From Oceanospirillum multiglobuliferum (GTDB lineage: Bacteria > Pseudomonadota > Gammaproteobacteria > Pseudomonadales > Halomonadaceae), in contig NZ_FUXG01000004.1 in the NCBI RefSeq assembly GCF_900167095.1, forward strand, positions 1 to 64,000: DNA of 64,000 nt. Reading direction: 5' to 3'. Both the position numbers and the translations under genes were made by a program. Below the pieces are notes generated by a model. It worked only from the letters and a program-made list of their open reading frames with translations. It made no database searches and was not told where the DNA came from. Below, one piece after another: positions 26,877-36,563 of this stretch. Position 1 is the stretch's first letter, and each line of letters begins with the position of its first letter.

Positions 26877-28115
26877 TTACTCGGTTTGTGCAGAATAGCG
26901 CGGTTGATACATCTCAATTGAGCGCTCTAATGCGGCAACACCGGCAGGGATGTCCACCTGCTGACCCAAACCTTTCAAGCTAGAGCCTAGCGCGTGAATT
27001 GTGCGGAAGATGTTGTGGGTGCGGCACTGCTCACCCATCTGACCAATACGCACAATGTCTAAGCCGAAAGATCCAGCGATTTCAACACCGTATTCACTGG
27101 AGATAAAACGTAGCAGCTCTTTCTGATTTAGACCCTCGGGTAGTTTGATTCCGACTACAGAGTTCAGGCGTGATGGCTGATCCACATACAGCTCCAAACC
27201 TAAGCCTTCAATGCCCGCCTGTAGTGCCAAGGAGCATTTTAGGTGGCGATCAAAGCGGCGAGGTAAAGTCTCCTTGCAGACCAGATGCAAGGCTTCATGT
27301 AGAGCCAGAATGCCAGATACTGGCGCGGTATAATGATACGACTTTTTGTACCAGAACTGATCTGCCAGCTTCGCGTCTAAACACCAGTGGCGCAGTATAT
27401 CTTGACGGCTGGAGATTAAATCCCAAGCCAGCTCAGAGAAAGCCACCAGAGATACACCCGGAATCGAGCTTAACCCTTTCTGCCCGCCAGTGATCACCGC
27501 ATCAACGCCCCAGTCGTCCATGTTCAGTGGCATGGTGCTGAGTGTACACACTGCATCGACCACCACTAAACACTCCAGCTCATGAGCCACTCGGCAGATC
27601 TCGGGTAGGCAGCCGTTGTAGACGGTATTCGAAGTTTCCCCCTGCACAATGGTCAACACCTGTGGGCGGTGCTCTCGAATGGCCGTGATTACCTCGTCAG
27701 CATTAGCCGCTTGACCACAAGGTATGTTAATACGCACCACTTCAGCGCCTAGGCGCTCAGACATTTCTGCCAAGCGTGAGCTGAAAAAGCCATTGCACAC
27801 GCACAGCACTTTGCTGCCCGGAATAACTAAGTTGGCTGCCGCCATTTCCATCGCAGCAGAGCCTGGCCCCGCGACCCCTAGGATATGTTGTGATTCAGTT
27901 TGAAACACATAGCGCGCCATCATCTTCATCTGCTCAATCACGCGTGCCATGGTGTCGCCAAGGTGGTTGATCACAATGCCGTTGGCGGCGGCAACTTTTG
28001 CAGGAATAGGCACCGGGCCAGCACCCATCATCAGCAAAGGTTCGTCGGGAAGAATAGCATCTAATGTAGCAATAACGGGAACTGGGTGGTGCATTTGCAA
28101 CTCCGTGGTTTGCAA
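26877..28115 (-). CDS. Class V pyridoxal-phosphate aminotransferase (serine/alanine-glyoxylate type)
   Basis: A 412-residue fold-type I PLP enzyme. PLP Lys213 lies in ITGGQKGLSSIPG, preceded by VVVDAVCTLSTMPLNMDDWGVD (cofactor Asp) and GPGSAAMEMAAANL near the N-terminus. This is the AGXT/serine-glyoxylate/2-aminoethylphosphonate aminotransferase group. It is divergent from betI, with 234 bp between, so it could share control with choline oxidation, perhaps handling glyoxylate, serine or another small amine. No glycine-betaine demethylation genes are present, so the link is inference. Substrate cannot be read from the sequence. Confidence 0.8.
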   Translation of the reverse strand: MQTTELQMHHPVPVIATLDAILPDEPLLMMGAGPVPIPAKVAAANGIVINHLGDTMARVIEQMKMMARYVFQTESQHILGVAGPGSAAMEMAAANLVIPGSKVLCVCNGFFSSRLAEMSERLGAEVVRINIPCGQAANADEVITAIREHRPQVLTIVQGETSNTVYNGCLPEICRVAHELECLVVVDAVCTLSTMPLNMDDWGVDAVITGGQKGLSSIPGVSLVAFSELAWDLISSRQDILRHWCLDAKLADQFWYKKSYHYTAPVSGILALHEALHLVCKETLPRRFDRHLKCSLALQAGIEGLGLELYVDQPSRLNSVVGIKLPEGLNQKELLRFISSEYGVEIAGSFGLDIVRIGQMGEQCRTHNIFRTIHALGSSLKGLGQQVDIPAGVAALERSIEMYQPRYSAQTE

Positions 28116-28306
28116 GAAAAAAACAGCCCTCGATTATGCGACAACCCAATTAAAAACAACAGTGCCGCCTGTGCGGCTATGGCCTTAAATTAATAAAAAA
28201 ACACTGGAAGGTACTGGGGTATAAGGGATGGGTGAAAAAATATTACGACAATAATCATTAGTGAGCTAAATATTTTTACCTTGCCATTGGTGCTTTTTTC
28301 TGTCAT

Positions 28307-28329
28307 TTTTAATTAAACATTCATTTAAG
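28307..28329. promoter_or_regulatory. Candidate BetI operator upstream of betI
   Basis: TTTTAATTAAACATTCATTTAAG resembles, as I recall it, the BetI site of enteric bacteria and Vibrio (core ATTGATTGGACGTTCAATA), with about two thirds of positions matching. It is an imperfect palindrome centred about 32 bp upstream of the betI ATG, where autoregulation by BetI would act. Confidence 0.45.
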
Positions 28330-28349
28330 AAAAAATTGAGTGCGACCGA

Positions 28350-28955
28350 ATGCCTAAAGTTGGAATGCCGGAAATTAGAAAGCCACAATTGATTGACGCC
28401 ACAATGAAGGCGATCAATGACGTGGGCTTGCACAAAGCCAGTGTGGCGATGATTGGGGCTTATGCGGGGGTTTCTCCAGCCATTATTAATCACTACTTTG
28501 GCGGAAAAGATGGCTTGTTAGAAGCGACCATGCGCTCAGTTTTGCAAGACTTAGCTAAGGCTATTCAATCAAGGCTGGCGGAAACTGACCGAAGCTCTGT
28601 TGTAAAACGTATTGTTGCTGTGGTGGATGGTAATTTTGATCCTAAACAATTAGACAGCAAAGTGGTGAAAACATGGCTGACATTTTGGTCGTATGCGATG
28701 CACAAACCTCAGTTGCATCGTTTACAGCGTGTGAATGAAAAACGCCTGCTGTCTTATCTACGTTATGAGCTAAAACAGGTAATGCCCCATGACGAGGCGG
28801 TCTTTGTAGCGCAAGGGGTGGCGGCCTTGATTGATGGTATTTGGCTACGCGGGGCGCTCTCACCTCATGGTATTGATCAAGCACTGGCACAGGCTTTGAT
28901 TCTGGATTACCTACGTCAACGTATTCCTAGCCAGTATTGGCCGCAAGACCTATAA
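28350..28955 (+). CDS. betI: Choline-responsive TetR-family repressor BetI
   Basis: A 201-residue regulator. The N-terminal helix-turn-helix (about 8-55) reads RKPQLIDATMKAINDVGLHK...GVSPAIINHYFGGKDGLLEAT, characteristic of BetI. The C-terminal ligand domain senses choline and relieves repression of bet genes. It is first in the plus-strand cluster betI-betB-betA-choXWV, the common order in Pseudomonas and marine relatives. A candidate operator lies just upstream. Confidence 0.94.
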   Translation: MPKVGMPEIRKPQLIDATMKAINDVGLHKASVAMIGAYAGVSPAIINHYFGGKDGLLEATMRSVLQDLAKAIQSRLAETDRSSVVKRIVAVVDGNFDPKQLDSKVVKTWLTFWSYAMHKPQLHRLQRVNEKRLLSYLRYELKQVMPHDEAVFVAQGVAALIDGIWLRGALSPHGIDQALAQALILDYLRQRIPSQYWPQDL

Positions 28956-29024
28956 GCAAAAACCTCATGCTCCACTGTTGCGCCCATTGTTGAGCGCTAT
29001 TTTTCAAGATTCAGGTTTTCATTT

Positions 29025-30482
29025 ATGTCAGTTGTTCAACATTATATTAATGGCGCTTATTACACTGCGCCTGCTGAAGAAACATTTACCACGCTTAACC
29101 CTGCTACGGGAGCTGTATTGGCAACCGTCGCGCAGGCCGATCAAACCGCAATGGCACAGGCGGTAGACTCTGCCAAAATCGGACAAGCCCAATGGGCTGC
29201 ACTACCTGCCATTGAACGCGCGCGCATTTTGCACAAAGCGGTGGCGTTATTACGCGAGCGTAATGATGAATTGGCGATGTTAGAGGTGCAGGACACGGGC
29301 AAACCCTATCAAGAGGCGGTTGCGGTTGATATTGTCACGGGCGCAGATGTCATTGAGTACTACGCAGGCCTTGCCGATAAAATTCAGGGTGACTATCAAG
29401 ACCTCAGCCAAGACAGTTTCTTCTATACACGACGTGAGCCACTGGGCATCTGTGCGGGCATTGGCGCGTGGAACTATCCAATTCAAATTGCGTGCTGGAA
29501 ATCAGCCCCTGCTTTAGCCGCAGGCAATGCGATGATTTTTAAACCCTCTGAAGAAACCCCGTTGTCAGTTTTGAAGCTGGCTGAAATTTATACCGAAGCG
29601 GGTGTGCCCGATGGCGTATTCAATGTGGTGCAAGGGGATTACCGCGTCGGTCAAATGCTTACCGCGCATCCTGAAATTGCCAAAGTCTCTTTCACGGGTG
29701 AGTGCGGCACAGGCAAAACGGTGATGGCGGATGCGGCCTCGACCTTAAAGTCCGTCACAATGGAGTTAGGCGGTAAATCACCTCTTATTATCTTCCCCGA
29801 TACGCCCATTGAGCAGGCGGTGTCTGCGGCCATGTTGGCGAACTTCTACACCCAGGGCGAAGTGTGCACTAACGGCACTCGAGTGTTTGTGCATAGCGAC
29901 ATTTATGACGCTTTTCTTGCCGAACTGAAAACCCGCACCGAGCAGATGATTGTGGGCGACCCCACTCAGCCAGACACACAGGTGGGCGCACTGATCTCTG
30001 AGGCGCATCTGCAAAAAGTGCTTTCTTTTATCGAGCAGGCCAAACAAGCGGGCGCACGCCTAGTCTGTGGGGGTGAGCGTGTACTCACTAATGGTTTAGA
30101 CAAAGGGGCTTTTGTGCAGCCGACCGTATTTGCCGACTGCCATGATCAGATGCCGAATGTACGTGAAGAGATCTTTGGCCCTGTGATGTCGGTTTTGAAA
30201 TTTACCGATGAGCAAGAGGTGATCAAACGCGCCAATGACACGCGCTTCGGCCTAGCGGCAGGGGTATTCACTAAGGAGATCAGCCGTGCTCATCGGGTGA
30301 TTCACCAGCTACAGGCGGGCATTTGCTGGATCAACACTTGGGGGGCATCGCCAGCAGAAATGCCCGTGGGAGGCTATAAAGCCTCAGGTTTAGGTCGTGA
30401 AAACGGTATTGAAACCCTCAAACAGTACACGCAATTGAAAAGCGTCATGGTGGCGCTGTCAGACCTTGAACGGCCTTACTGA
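29025..30482 (+). CDS. betB: Betaine aldehyde dehydrogenase
   Basis: A 485-residue NAD(P)-dependent aldehyde dehydrogenase that oxidises betaine aldehyde to glycine betaine. Catalytic Cys281 ([10 protein letters not shown]) and Glu247 (TMELGGKSP), the cofactor segment [22 protein letters not shown] and the FTGECGTG motif are all intact. Length equals typical BetB (about 490). It follows betI by 69 bp and precedes betA by 60 bp. Confidence 0.97.
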   Translation: MSVVQHYINGAYYTAPAEETFTTLNPATGAVLATVAQADQTAMAQAVDSAKIGQAQWAALPAIERARILHKAVALLRERNDELAMLEVQDTGKPYQEAVAVDIVTGADVIEYYAGLADKIQGDYQDLSQDSFFYTRREPLGICAGIGAWNYPIQIACWKSAPALAAGNAMIFKPSEETPLSVLKLAEIYTEAGVPDGVFNVVQGDYRVGQMLTAHPEIAKVSFTGECGTGKTVMADAASTLKSVTMELGGKSPLIIFPDTPIEQAVSAAMLANFYTQGEVCTNGTRVFVHSDIYDAFLAELKTRTEQMIVGDPTQPDTQVGALISEAHLQKVLSFIEQAKQAGARLVCGGERVLTNGLDKGAFVQPTVFADCHDQMPNVREEIFGPVMSVLKFTDEQEVIKRANDTRFGLAAGVFTKEISRAHRVIHQLQAGICWINTWGASPAEMPVGGYKASGLGRENGIETLKQYTQLKSVMVALSDLERPY

Positions 30483-30542
30483 ATTAAACGGTTTGATCGG
30501 TTTTTTCAGGTTTTACTTTTATCGAGCGGTTAGCAATAAATT

Positions 30543-32219
30543 ATGAATCAAGAATACGACTACATCATCATTGGTGCAGGTTCAGCAGGTTGCGTTTTAG
30601 CGGATCGGCTGACGGCCTGTGGCGAGTTCAACGTGTTATTACTTGAGCGCGGTGGTAGTGATCAAAGTATTTTTGTACAGATGCCCACCGCACTGTCGTA
30701 CCCGATGAACACCGAGCGTTTGTGCTGGCAGTTTCACACCGAACCAGAAGCGGGTATCAACGGCAGATCGTTACACACGCCTAGGGGCAAAACCTTAGGC
30801 GGCTCCTCCTCTATTAATGGCATGGTGTATGTGCGCGGCCATGCTTGTGATTTTGATCAATGGGTTGAGCAGGGTGCAACAGGTTGGGATTATCAAAGCT
30901 GCCTGCCGTACTTCAAAAAAGCAGAAACTTGGATTGGTGGCGCAAATCAATACCGAGGTGGCAATGGCCCTGTTGGCACTTGTAATGGCAACAACATGAG
31001 CCTCAACCCGCTCTATCAAGCCTTTATCGACAGTGGGGTTGCCGCAGGTTATCCCGCTACCGAGGATTACAACGGCTACCAGCAAGAAGGCTTTGGTGCT
31101 ATGCACATGACCGTTAGAAACGGTGTGCGTAGTTCAACCTCTAACGCTTACCTGCGCCGTGCGATGAAACGCTCGAACTTAACAGTGCTAACAGGCGTAC
31201 TGACGCGCAAAATCCAGCTCGAAGCCAGCGCTGAAGGCCTAAAAGCCACAGGGGTTGAGTTTGAAAAAAATGGGCAAGTTCAGCAAGTCAGCGCCTATCG
31301 AGAGGTGATCTCTTGCGCGGGGGCTATTGGCTCTCCCCATCTATTACAACTCTCAGGTATTGGCCCTAAAGCGGTGTTGGAACAAGCGGGCGTGCCAGTA
31401 TTGCACGATTTAGCAGGGGTGGGCGAAAACCTACAAGATCACCTTGAGGTGTATTTTCAATACCAGTGCAAGCAGCCGATCTCGCTGAACAGCAAGCTGA
31501 ACTTCGTCAGTATGGGCTTGATAGGTGCACAGTGGCTGTTTTTCAAAAATGGATTGGGGGCAACCAACCACTTTGAGTCTTGTGCTTTTATTCGCTCAAA
31601 AGCAGGAGTGAAGTGGCCGGATATTCAATACCACTTTTTACCTGCCGCCATGCGTTACGACGGCAAAGCTGCGTTTAAAGGACATGGCTTTCAGGTGCAT
31701 GTTGGCCCAAATAAACCCGCCAGCCGTGGCCGTATCTGGATCACCAGTGCCGACCCCAAACAGCCGCCTAAAATTCAGTTTAACTACCTAAGCCACCCGC
31801 AAGATGTTGAGGACTGGCGCGCTTGCATTCGGCTAACCCGCGAAATTTTGCAGCAAGCACCTCTTGAGTCATACCGTGGAGATGAGATTCAGCCGGGGCT
31901 ATCGGTCAGCACTGATGCCGAAATTGATACTTGGGTGCGCGATAACGTCGAGAGCGCTTACCACCCCTCTTGTAGCTGCAAAATGGGCGCTGATACTGAC
32001 CCAATGGCGGTGTTGGATGAACAATGCCAAGTGCGAGGTGTTGATGGGCTGCGAGTGGTGGACGCCTCTATTTTCCCCATCATCACCAATGGCAACTTAA
32101 ATGCACCCACCATTATGGTCGCTGAAAAAGCCGCAGATCTGATTTTGGGCAACAAGCCTTTGCCTAAAGCCAAGGTTGCGGTTTGGCTTCATCCCCACTA
32201 CGCAGAACAGCAGCGTTAA
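30543..32219 (+). CDS. betA: Choline dehydrogenase
   Basis: A 558-residue membrane-associated GMC oxidoreductase that oxidises choline to betaine aldehyde, with electrons to the respiratory chain. The N-terminal FAD dinucleotide fold is [22 protein letters not shown] signatures are [19 protein letters not shown] and [16 protein letters not shown]; active-site His lies in [13 protein letters not shown], and a C-terminal Asn-containing [17 protein letters not shown] closes the family pattern. It is downstream of betB in one operon. Confidence 0.97.
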   Translation: MNQEYDYIIIGAGSAGCVLADRLTACGEFNVLLLERGGSDQSIFVQMPTALSYPMNTERLCWQFHTEPEAGINGRSLHTPRGKTLGGSSSINGMVYVRGHACDFDQWVEQGATGWDYQSCLPYFKKAETWIGGANQYRGGNGPVGTCNGNNMSLNPLYQAFIDSGVAAGYPATEDYNGYQQEGFGAMHMTVRNGVRSSTSNAYLRRAMKRSNLTVLTGVLTRKIQLEASAEGLKATGVEFEKNGQVQQVSAYREVISCAGAIGSPHLLQLSGIGPKAVLEQAGVPVLHDLAGVGENLQDHLEVYFQYQCKQPISLNSKLNFVSMGLIGAQWLFFKNGLGATNHFESCAFIRSKAGVKWPDIQYHFLPAAMRYDGKAAFKGHGFQVHVGPNKPASRGRIWITSADPKQPPKIQFNYLSHPQDVEDWRACIRLTREILQQAPLESYRGDEIQPGLSVSTDAEIDTWVRDNVESAYHPSCSCKMGADTDPMAVLDEQCQVRGVDGLRVVDASIFPIITNGNLNAPTIMVAEKAADLILGNKPLPKAKVAVWLHPHYAEQQR

Positions 32220-32262
32220 ACGCCGCTGTTCTACAGGCTAAATGAAAACGCACGATTTCAGC

Positions 32263-32317
32263 ATTTCCAAGCCAGCCCAGCGGTGAAAATATCATCTGGC
32301 CGGTTTGCCTTGGAAAT
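32263..32317 (+). other. Intercistronic inverted repeat between betA and choX
   Basis: ATTTCCAAG (32263-32271) is complementary to CTTGGAAAT (32309-32317), with partial continuation of the stem inward (CCAGCCC versus GGTTTGC). No T-tract follows, so it is more likely a processing, mRNA-stability or partial attenuation element between the enzyme and transporter genes than a full terminator. Confidence 0.4.
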
Positions 32318-32356
32318 ACAGAAGTCTTTAATCACGCAATTGAAAGGTTAATCTGT

Positions 32357-33307
32357 ATGTCTTTTACACCCAAAAAGTTCGCTCGTACCACCCTTGCCAC
32401 TCTTGGCTTAACCCTATTGGCGACCAGTGCTGCTCAAGCGGCAAGCTGCGAAACCGTGCGCTTTGCCGATGTTGGTTGGACGGATATTACTGCCACTACC
32501 GCCATCACCTCTGAAATTGTCAAAGGTTTGGGCTACCAACCTAAAACACAACTGTTGTCTGTACCCGTGACTTACGCCTCTTTGGCCTCTGGCGATTTAG
32601 ATCTCTTTCTGGGTAACTGGATGCCCACAATGGAAGGCGACATCGCCAAATACCGTGAAGAGGGCCGCGTTGAAACTGTACGTGCCAACCTAGAGGGCGC
32701 TAAATACACCTTAGCGGTGAACAAGGCTGCCTATGATGCAGGTGTGCGTAGCTTTGCTGATATTGAAAAGTTCAGCCGCAAGTTCAACAAGCGTATTTAC
32801 GGTATCGAACCGGGTAATGATGGTAACCGCCTGATTCAAGAGATGATCGACAAAAACGCCTTTAACCTAAAAGGCTTTAAACTGGTGGAGTCTTCTGAAG
32901 CAGGTATGTTGTCTGAGGTCAAACGTGCGGAGCGTCGTAACAAATGGGTGCTGTTTTTAGGCTGGGAACCACACCCGATGAACAGCAACTTTGAGATCGC
33001 CTATCTAGATGGCGGTGATGATTGGTTTGGCCCCAACTATGGTGGCGCAACTATTTACACCAACACCCGTAAAAACTACACAACCGAGTGCCCGAATATG
33101 GGCAAACTGCTGACCAATTTACAGTTCTCTCTTGAGATGGAAAACCAAGTGATGGCGGCCATTCTAGATGAAGGCCAAAAACCACAAAAAGCCGCAATGA
33201 CATGGTTGCAGAATAACCCCGAGGTGCTGAATCGCTGGTTAGAGGGTGTTACCACTATTGATGGCAAACCCGCACTGCCTGCGGTGAAGCAGCATCTTAA
33301 GCTCTAA
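32357..33307 (+). CDS. choX: Choline ABC transporter periplasmic binding protein
   Basis: A 316-residue protein with a Sec signal peptide (about 1-28, ending AQAAS). The mature part is an OpuAC/ProX-type substrate-binding domain: CETVRFADVGWTDITATTAITSEIV, FLGNWMPTMEGD, KRIYGIEPGNDGN and VLFLGWEPHPMNSNF, with the aromatic residues that cage the choline trimethylammonium group (Trp-rich segments). It belongs to the ChoX/CbcX group, in an operon with choW and choV. AAAGG lies upstream of the ATG. Confidence 0.95.
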   Translation: MSFTPKKFARTTLATLGLTLLATSAAQAASCETVRFADVGWTDITATTAITSEIVKGLGYQPKTQLLSVPVTYASLASGDLDLFLGNWMPTMEGDIAKYREEGRVETVRANLEGAKYTLAVNKAAYDAGVRSFADIEKFSRKFNKRIYGIEPGNDGNRLIQEMIDKNAFNLKGFKLVESSEAGMLSEVKRAERRNKWVLFLGWEPHPMNSNFEIAYLDGGDDWFGPNYGGATIYTNTRKNYTTECPNMGKLLTNLQFSLEMENQVMAAILDEGQKPQKAAMTWLQNNPEVLNRWLEGVTTIDGKPALPAVKQHLKL

Positions 33308-33455
33308 CCCTATCATCGACATCCTCTGAGAAAAATAACCTTAAGTTAAACAAAGTGTTTGGCTTTGCAGGCAGGGTAAAGCCCTTGCCTGCCCTTTGAT
33401 TTTAAGTGTTTTTTTAGCGGTTCTTCCGCCGATAATCGTCATTGAGAAAGCTATT

Positions 33456-34295
33456 ATGAACTGGTTAACCGATCAAAAAGTCCCGTTAGGGCAGTGGGTA
33501 GAAGCTTTTGTCGATTGGCTGATCGGCAATGCGTCAGGTTTCTTTGATGCCATTGCGTTTTCCTTAGAGTGGCTGATCTTAGGTGCCACAGACCTCATTC
33601 TATTCATTCCTGCATTACTCTTCACTGCCTTAGTCGCGGGCTTTGCGTGGTGGTTGCACCGCTCACTTGGCTTAGTGGCCTTTGTGGTGTTTTCATTATT
33701 GCTCATCATCAACCTAGGCTACTGGGTTGAGATGATTGAAACCCTAGTGCTGGTGCTAACGGCCACCTTCTTGTGTGTGTTATTTGGTATTCCGATTGGC
33801 ATAATGGCCGCGCATTACCCCAAATTTAATACCGCCCTGCGTCCAGTCTTAGACTTGATGCAAACCATCCCCACCTTTGTATATCTGATTCCCACCCTGA
33901 TTTTATTCGGTTTGGGCGTCGTACCGGGGCTGATCTCCACCATTATCTTTGCCATTGCAGCGCCCATTCGTCTTACCGCCTTGGGGATTGGTAGCGTGCC
34001 GCAAGAGCTGATCGAGGCCGGTAAAGCCTTTGGTGCCACTCGCGCTAAGTTACTGTTTAAAGTCGAACTGCCTGCCGCCATGCCCAACATTATGGCGGGT
34101 GTCACCCAATGCATCATGTTATCGCTGTCGATGGTGGTAATCTCTGCCCTAGTAGGGGCCGATGGTTTAGGTAAACCAGTGGTGCGGGCGTTGAACACCG
34201 TTAACATCGCACAAGGTTTTGAAGCGGGTCTGGCCATTGTATTGGTGGCCATCATGCTAGACCGTCTCTGCAAACAACCCGAATCAAAGGCTTAA
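33456..34295 (+). CDS. choW: Choline ABC transporter permease
   Basis: A 279-residue inner-membrane permease with at least six hydrophobic helices. The EAA-type loop that contacts the ATPase reads ELIEAGKAFGATRAKLLFKVELPAAMPNIMAGV. It belongs to the ProW/OpuAB type. ATG 33456, with GAGAAAG upstream, is chosen over an in-frame TTG at 33396, which would add an unusual hydrophobic leader; that leader cannot be excluded. Only four bases separate its stop from choV. Confidence 0.93.
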   Translation: MNWLTDQKVPLGQWVEAFVDWLIGNASGFFDAIAFSLEWLILGATDLILFIPALLFTALVAGFAWWLHRSLGLVAFVVFSLLLIINLGYWVEMIETLVLVLTATFLCVLFGIPIGIMAAHYPKFNTALRPVLDLMQTIPTFVYLIPTLILFGLGVVPGLISTIIFAIAAPIRLTALGIGSVPQELIEAGKAFGATRAKLLFKVELPAAMPNIMAGVTQCIMLSLSMVVISALVGADGLGKPVVRALNTVNIAQGFEAGLAIVLVAIMLDRLCKQPESKA

Positions 34296-34299
34296 TCTT

Positions 34300-35478
34300 A
34301 TGAATGTCATCAATATTGAAAACCTAGATGTGGTGTTTGGTGATCCGCAGCAGCAAACACAAGCCTTGGCGTTGTTAGATCAAGGCTTATCACGCCAAGA
34401 AATTATCGAACAAACAGGTGCTGTTGTTGGGGTGCAAAACGCCAATATTCGCGTTCAAGAGGGCGAGATCTGTGTATTAATGGGGCTGTCAGGTTCTGGT
34501 AAATCCAGCCTGCTACGGGCGATTAATGGCCTAAACAGCATCAGCCGTGGCAAGTTAGAAGTGAAAGATGGTAATGAGACGATCGACCTTGCCAATTGTG
34601 ACGAAAACACCCTGCGTCACCTGCGTACTAATCGAATCTCAATGGTGTTTCAGAAATTTGCCTTGATGCCTTGGCTGACTGTATTAGAAAACGTCGCCTT
34701 TGGTTTAGAGATGAAAGGCATCGACAAAAAAGAGCGCCACAACAGCGCTCTTGAGAAACTAGAAATGGTCGGCCTAAGCGAATGGGCCAACGCCCTACCC
34801 CATGAGCTTTCAGGGGGGATGCAGCAGCGCGTAGGTTTGGCGCGAGCCTTTGCGATGGACTCGGATATCTTGCTGATGGACGAACCCTTCTCCGCCCTAG
34901 ACCCTCTGATTCGCGCACAACTACAAGATGAACTGCTAGAGCTACAGCGTAACCTGAAAAAAACTATCGTATTTGTCAGCCATGACCTAGACGAAGCCCT
35001 AAAAATTGGTAGCCATATCGCCATTATGGAATCGGCCAAAATCATACAACATGGCGAACCCGAACAGATTGTACTGAACCCTGAAACCGCCTACGTGGAA
35101 GACTTTGTCGCCCACACCAACCCGCTGAATGTACTGGGTGGCCGAACCCTAATGAGCCAAAAAGACCAGCTCAAACAAGAGGGTGAGCGCATCATCATCG
35201 ACCAAAACCACCAGTATTGGGTGCAACTGGCGCAGGGCAGAATTGTACAAGCAGGCAAAGGCGATACCCCATTGAACACCCAAACTTGGCAAGAGGGTGA
35301 CGCCACCCGTGGCACCTTCGCCATCGCCAGCCCCGACATCAACATGCGTGACGCCATCAACCTACGCTACAGCAGCCGCCTACCCGTGTTGTTGGTTGAA
35401 AACGAACAGTTTGTGGGGGTATTAAACGACAGCAACTTCTACTACGCCCTACTGGGCAAACACTTCGTAGCGGACTGA
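34300..35478 (+). CDS. choV: Choline ABC transporter ATP-binding protein
   Basis: A 392-residue ATPase of the ProV/OpuAA type. Walker A MGLSGSGKSS, Q-loop VFQKFALMPW, signature LSGGMQQRVGLARA, Walker B ILLMDEPFSALDP and switch His in FVSHDLDEAL are intact. An N-terminal extension of about 50 residues precedes the ABC core, as in ProV. The C-terminal ~110 residues have CBS-like character (MRDAINLRYSSRLPVLLVENEQFVGVLND), the region that senses ionic strength in OpuA. It is the last gene of the bet-cho cluster. Confidence 0.95.
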   Translation: MNVINIENLDVVFGDPQQQTQALALLDQGLSRQEIIEQTGAVVGVQNANIRVQEGEICVLMGLSGSGKSSLLRAINGLNSISRGKLEVKDGNETIDLANCDENTLRHLRTNRISMVFQKFALMPWLTVLENVAFGLEMKGIDKKERHNSALEKLEMVGLSEWANALPHELSGGMQQRVGLARAFAMDSDILLMDEPFSALDPLIRAQLQDELLELQRNLKKTIVFVSHDLDEALKIGSHIAIMESAKIIQHGEPEQIVLNPETAYVEDFVAHTNPLNVLGGRTLMSQKDQLKQEGERIIIDQNHQYWVQLAQGRIVQAGKGDTPLNTQTWQEGDATRGTFAIASPDINMRDAINLRYSSRLPVLLVENEQFVGVLNDSNFYYALLGKHFVAD

Positions 35479-35514
35479 TTAGAAAAATACCGCAGTAACA
35501 CAGCAGGGCAAAGA

Positions 35515-35793
35515 CTAAAAAATCTTATCGCCCTGTTGATCAATCATCTGCTTTGCCTTACGTACCACCTCTTTAGCGCACTCCTCCGCAGTGGGTAATA
35601 TATCTGCCCGAATAAACTGATGGCTTAACTCGCCTTTAGTAATCAAACCGTTGACCCGAAAGCCCAACTCCTCACGAACAGGCGCTGGCGTAATGGTGTA
35701 GCCGTTGTAGGCTTCAGACGGCAGCGACTCAGGGGCTTTATCGGTGGAACGCTCGCCAGAGAACAGCGACTTAATGGAAGAAAAAAGACTCAT
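35515..35793 (-). CDS. HlyU-like protein
   Basis: A 92-residue protein beginning MSLFSSIKSLFSGE. The core YNGYTITPAPVREELGFRVNGLI and HQFIRADILPTAEECAKEVVRKAKQMIDQQG match the small HlyU family named after a Vibrio gene for a haemolysin activator; the family is broad and no DNA-binding motif is visible here. The ATG at 35793 has AAGG upstream and is favoured over an upstream in-frame ATG at 35961, which would add 56 residues unrelated to the family. It is convergent with choV. Confidence 0.75.
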   Translation of the reverse strand: MSLFSSIKSLFSGERSTDKAPESLPSEAYNGYTITPAPVREELGFRVNGLITKGELSHQFIRADILPTAEECAKEVVRKAKQMIDQQGDKIF

Positions 35794-36088
35794 AGCTTGC
35801 CTTAATGGGTTGATCGCGGAAAAGTTGCTTATCTTAACATGGCGTAAGGGGAATGGGATTGTTGAGGTTGTTACTAGCGCATCAGAAAAGAACTTTATTA
35901 GAGTATCACTGACAGATGGCCACCCAGTTACACTGATTACATGCAGCACCAAGTACGGCAAACAAATCTATAACCTCATTGGTCATCCTAACTAGATAAA
36001 AGTTTAAACATGGTGCGTGTCGAAAATATTCAATACCTGTTTTAAGCCATAAGTTATCTTAGCTCTGACAATTCTAAGGAGATAAGAT

Positions 36089-36550
36089 ATGACTTTACGT
36101 GCAAACTACTTCGAACTAGCATCCAAAGCAATGCAAATTCTGATGAGCCAGGAAAGCTATTTGCGAGAGCAATTTTGCGTTTCAGAAACATTGACAGTCT
36201 CTATCTGGGAGTTGGTTAAACTGAGAGTGTCACAAATCAATCAGTGTGCCTTTTGTATCGATATGCATAGCAAAGATGCGCTGAGTCAGGGTGAGAATCA
36301 AGAACGTATTATTGGCTTAAGTGCGTGGCGTGACATGCCTTTTTACTCAGGGGCAGAGATTGCGGCACTGGATTGGGCTGAGCAATTGACCTCTGGTAAA
36401 GCAGTGGATGATCATAGCTATCAGAAAGTGGTAGAGACATTAGGTGAAAAAGCCGTAGTGGACTTGACCATTGCGATTAATGCCATCAACAGCTGGAACC
36501 GGATTGCTAAAACATTTAAGCCTGAGGTAGGAAGTTATAGACCGACATAA
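36089..36550 (+). CDS. AhpD-like alkylhydroperoxidase / carboxymuconolactone decarboxylase family protein
   Basis: A 153-residue all-helical protein. The redox motif CAFCIDMH (CxxC plus nearby His) with the preceding WELVKLRVSQINQ defines the AhpD/CMD fold; the C-terminal part contains the typical DLTIAINAINSWNRIA. Such proteins reduce peroxides or are uncharacterised redox enzymes. AAGGAGA precedes the ATG. The AraC-type gene starts 13 bp downstream and is probably co-transcribed. This pair, common in many bacteria, lies in the patch bordered by an integrase remnant. Confidence 0.85.
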   Translation: MTLRANYFELASKAMQILMSQESYLREQFCVSETLTVSIWELVKLRVSQINQCAFCIDMHSKDALSQGENQERIIGLSAWRDMPFYSGAEIAALDWAEQLTSGKAVDDHSYQKVVETLGEKAVVDLTIAINAINSWNRIAKTFKPEVGSYRPT

Positions 36551-36563
36551 ATCAGTTAAAACA

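Noticed and set aside
27170-27493. 107-residue plus-strand frame inside the aminotransferase gene
   Set aside because: It is antisense to a well-conserved PLP enzyme and lacks a start context.
35744-35995. Plus-strand 83-residue reading frame across the hlyU-like gene start
   Set aside because: It begins inside the opposite-strand hlyU-like gene, has no ribosome site and no recognisable protein pattern; probably chance.
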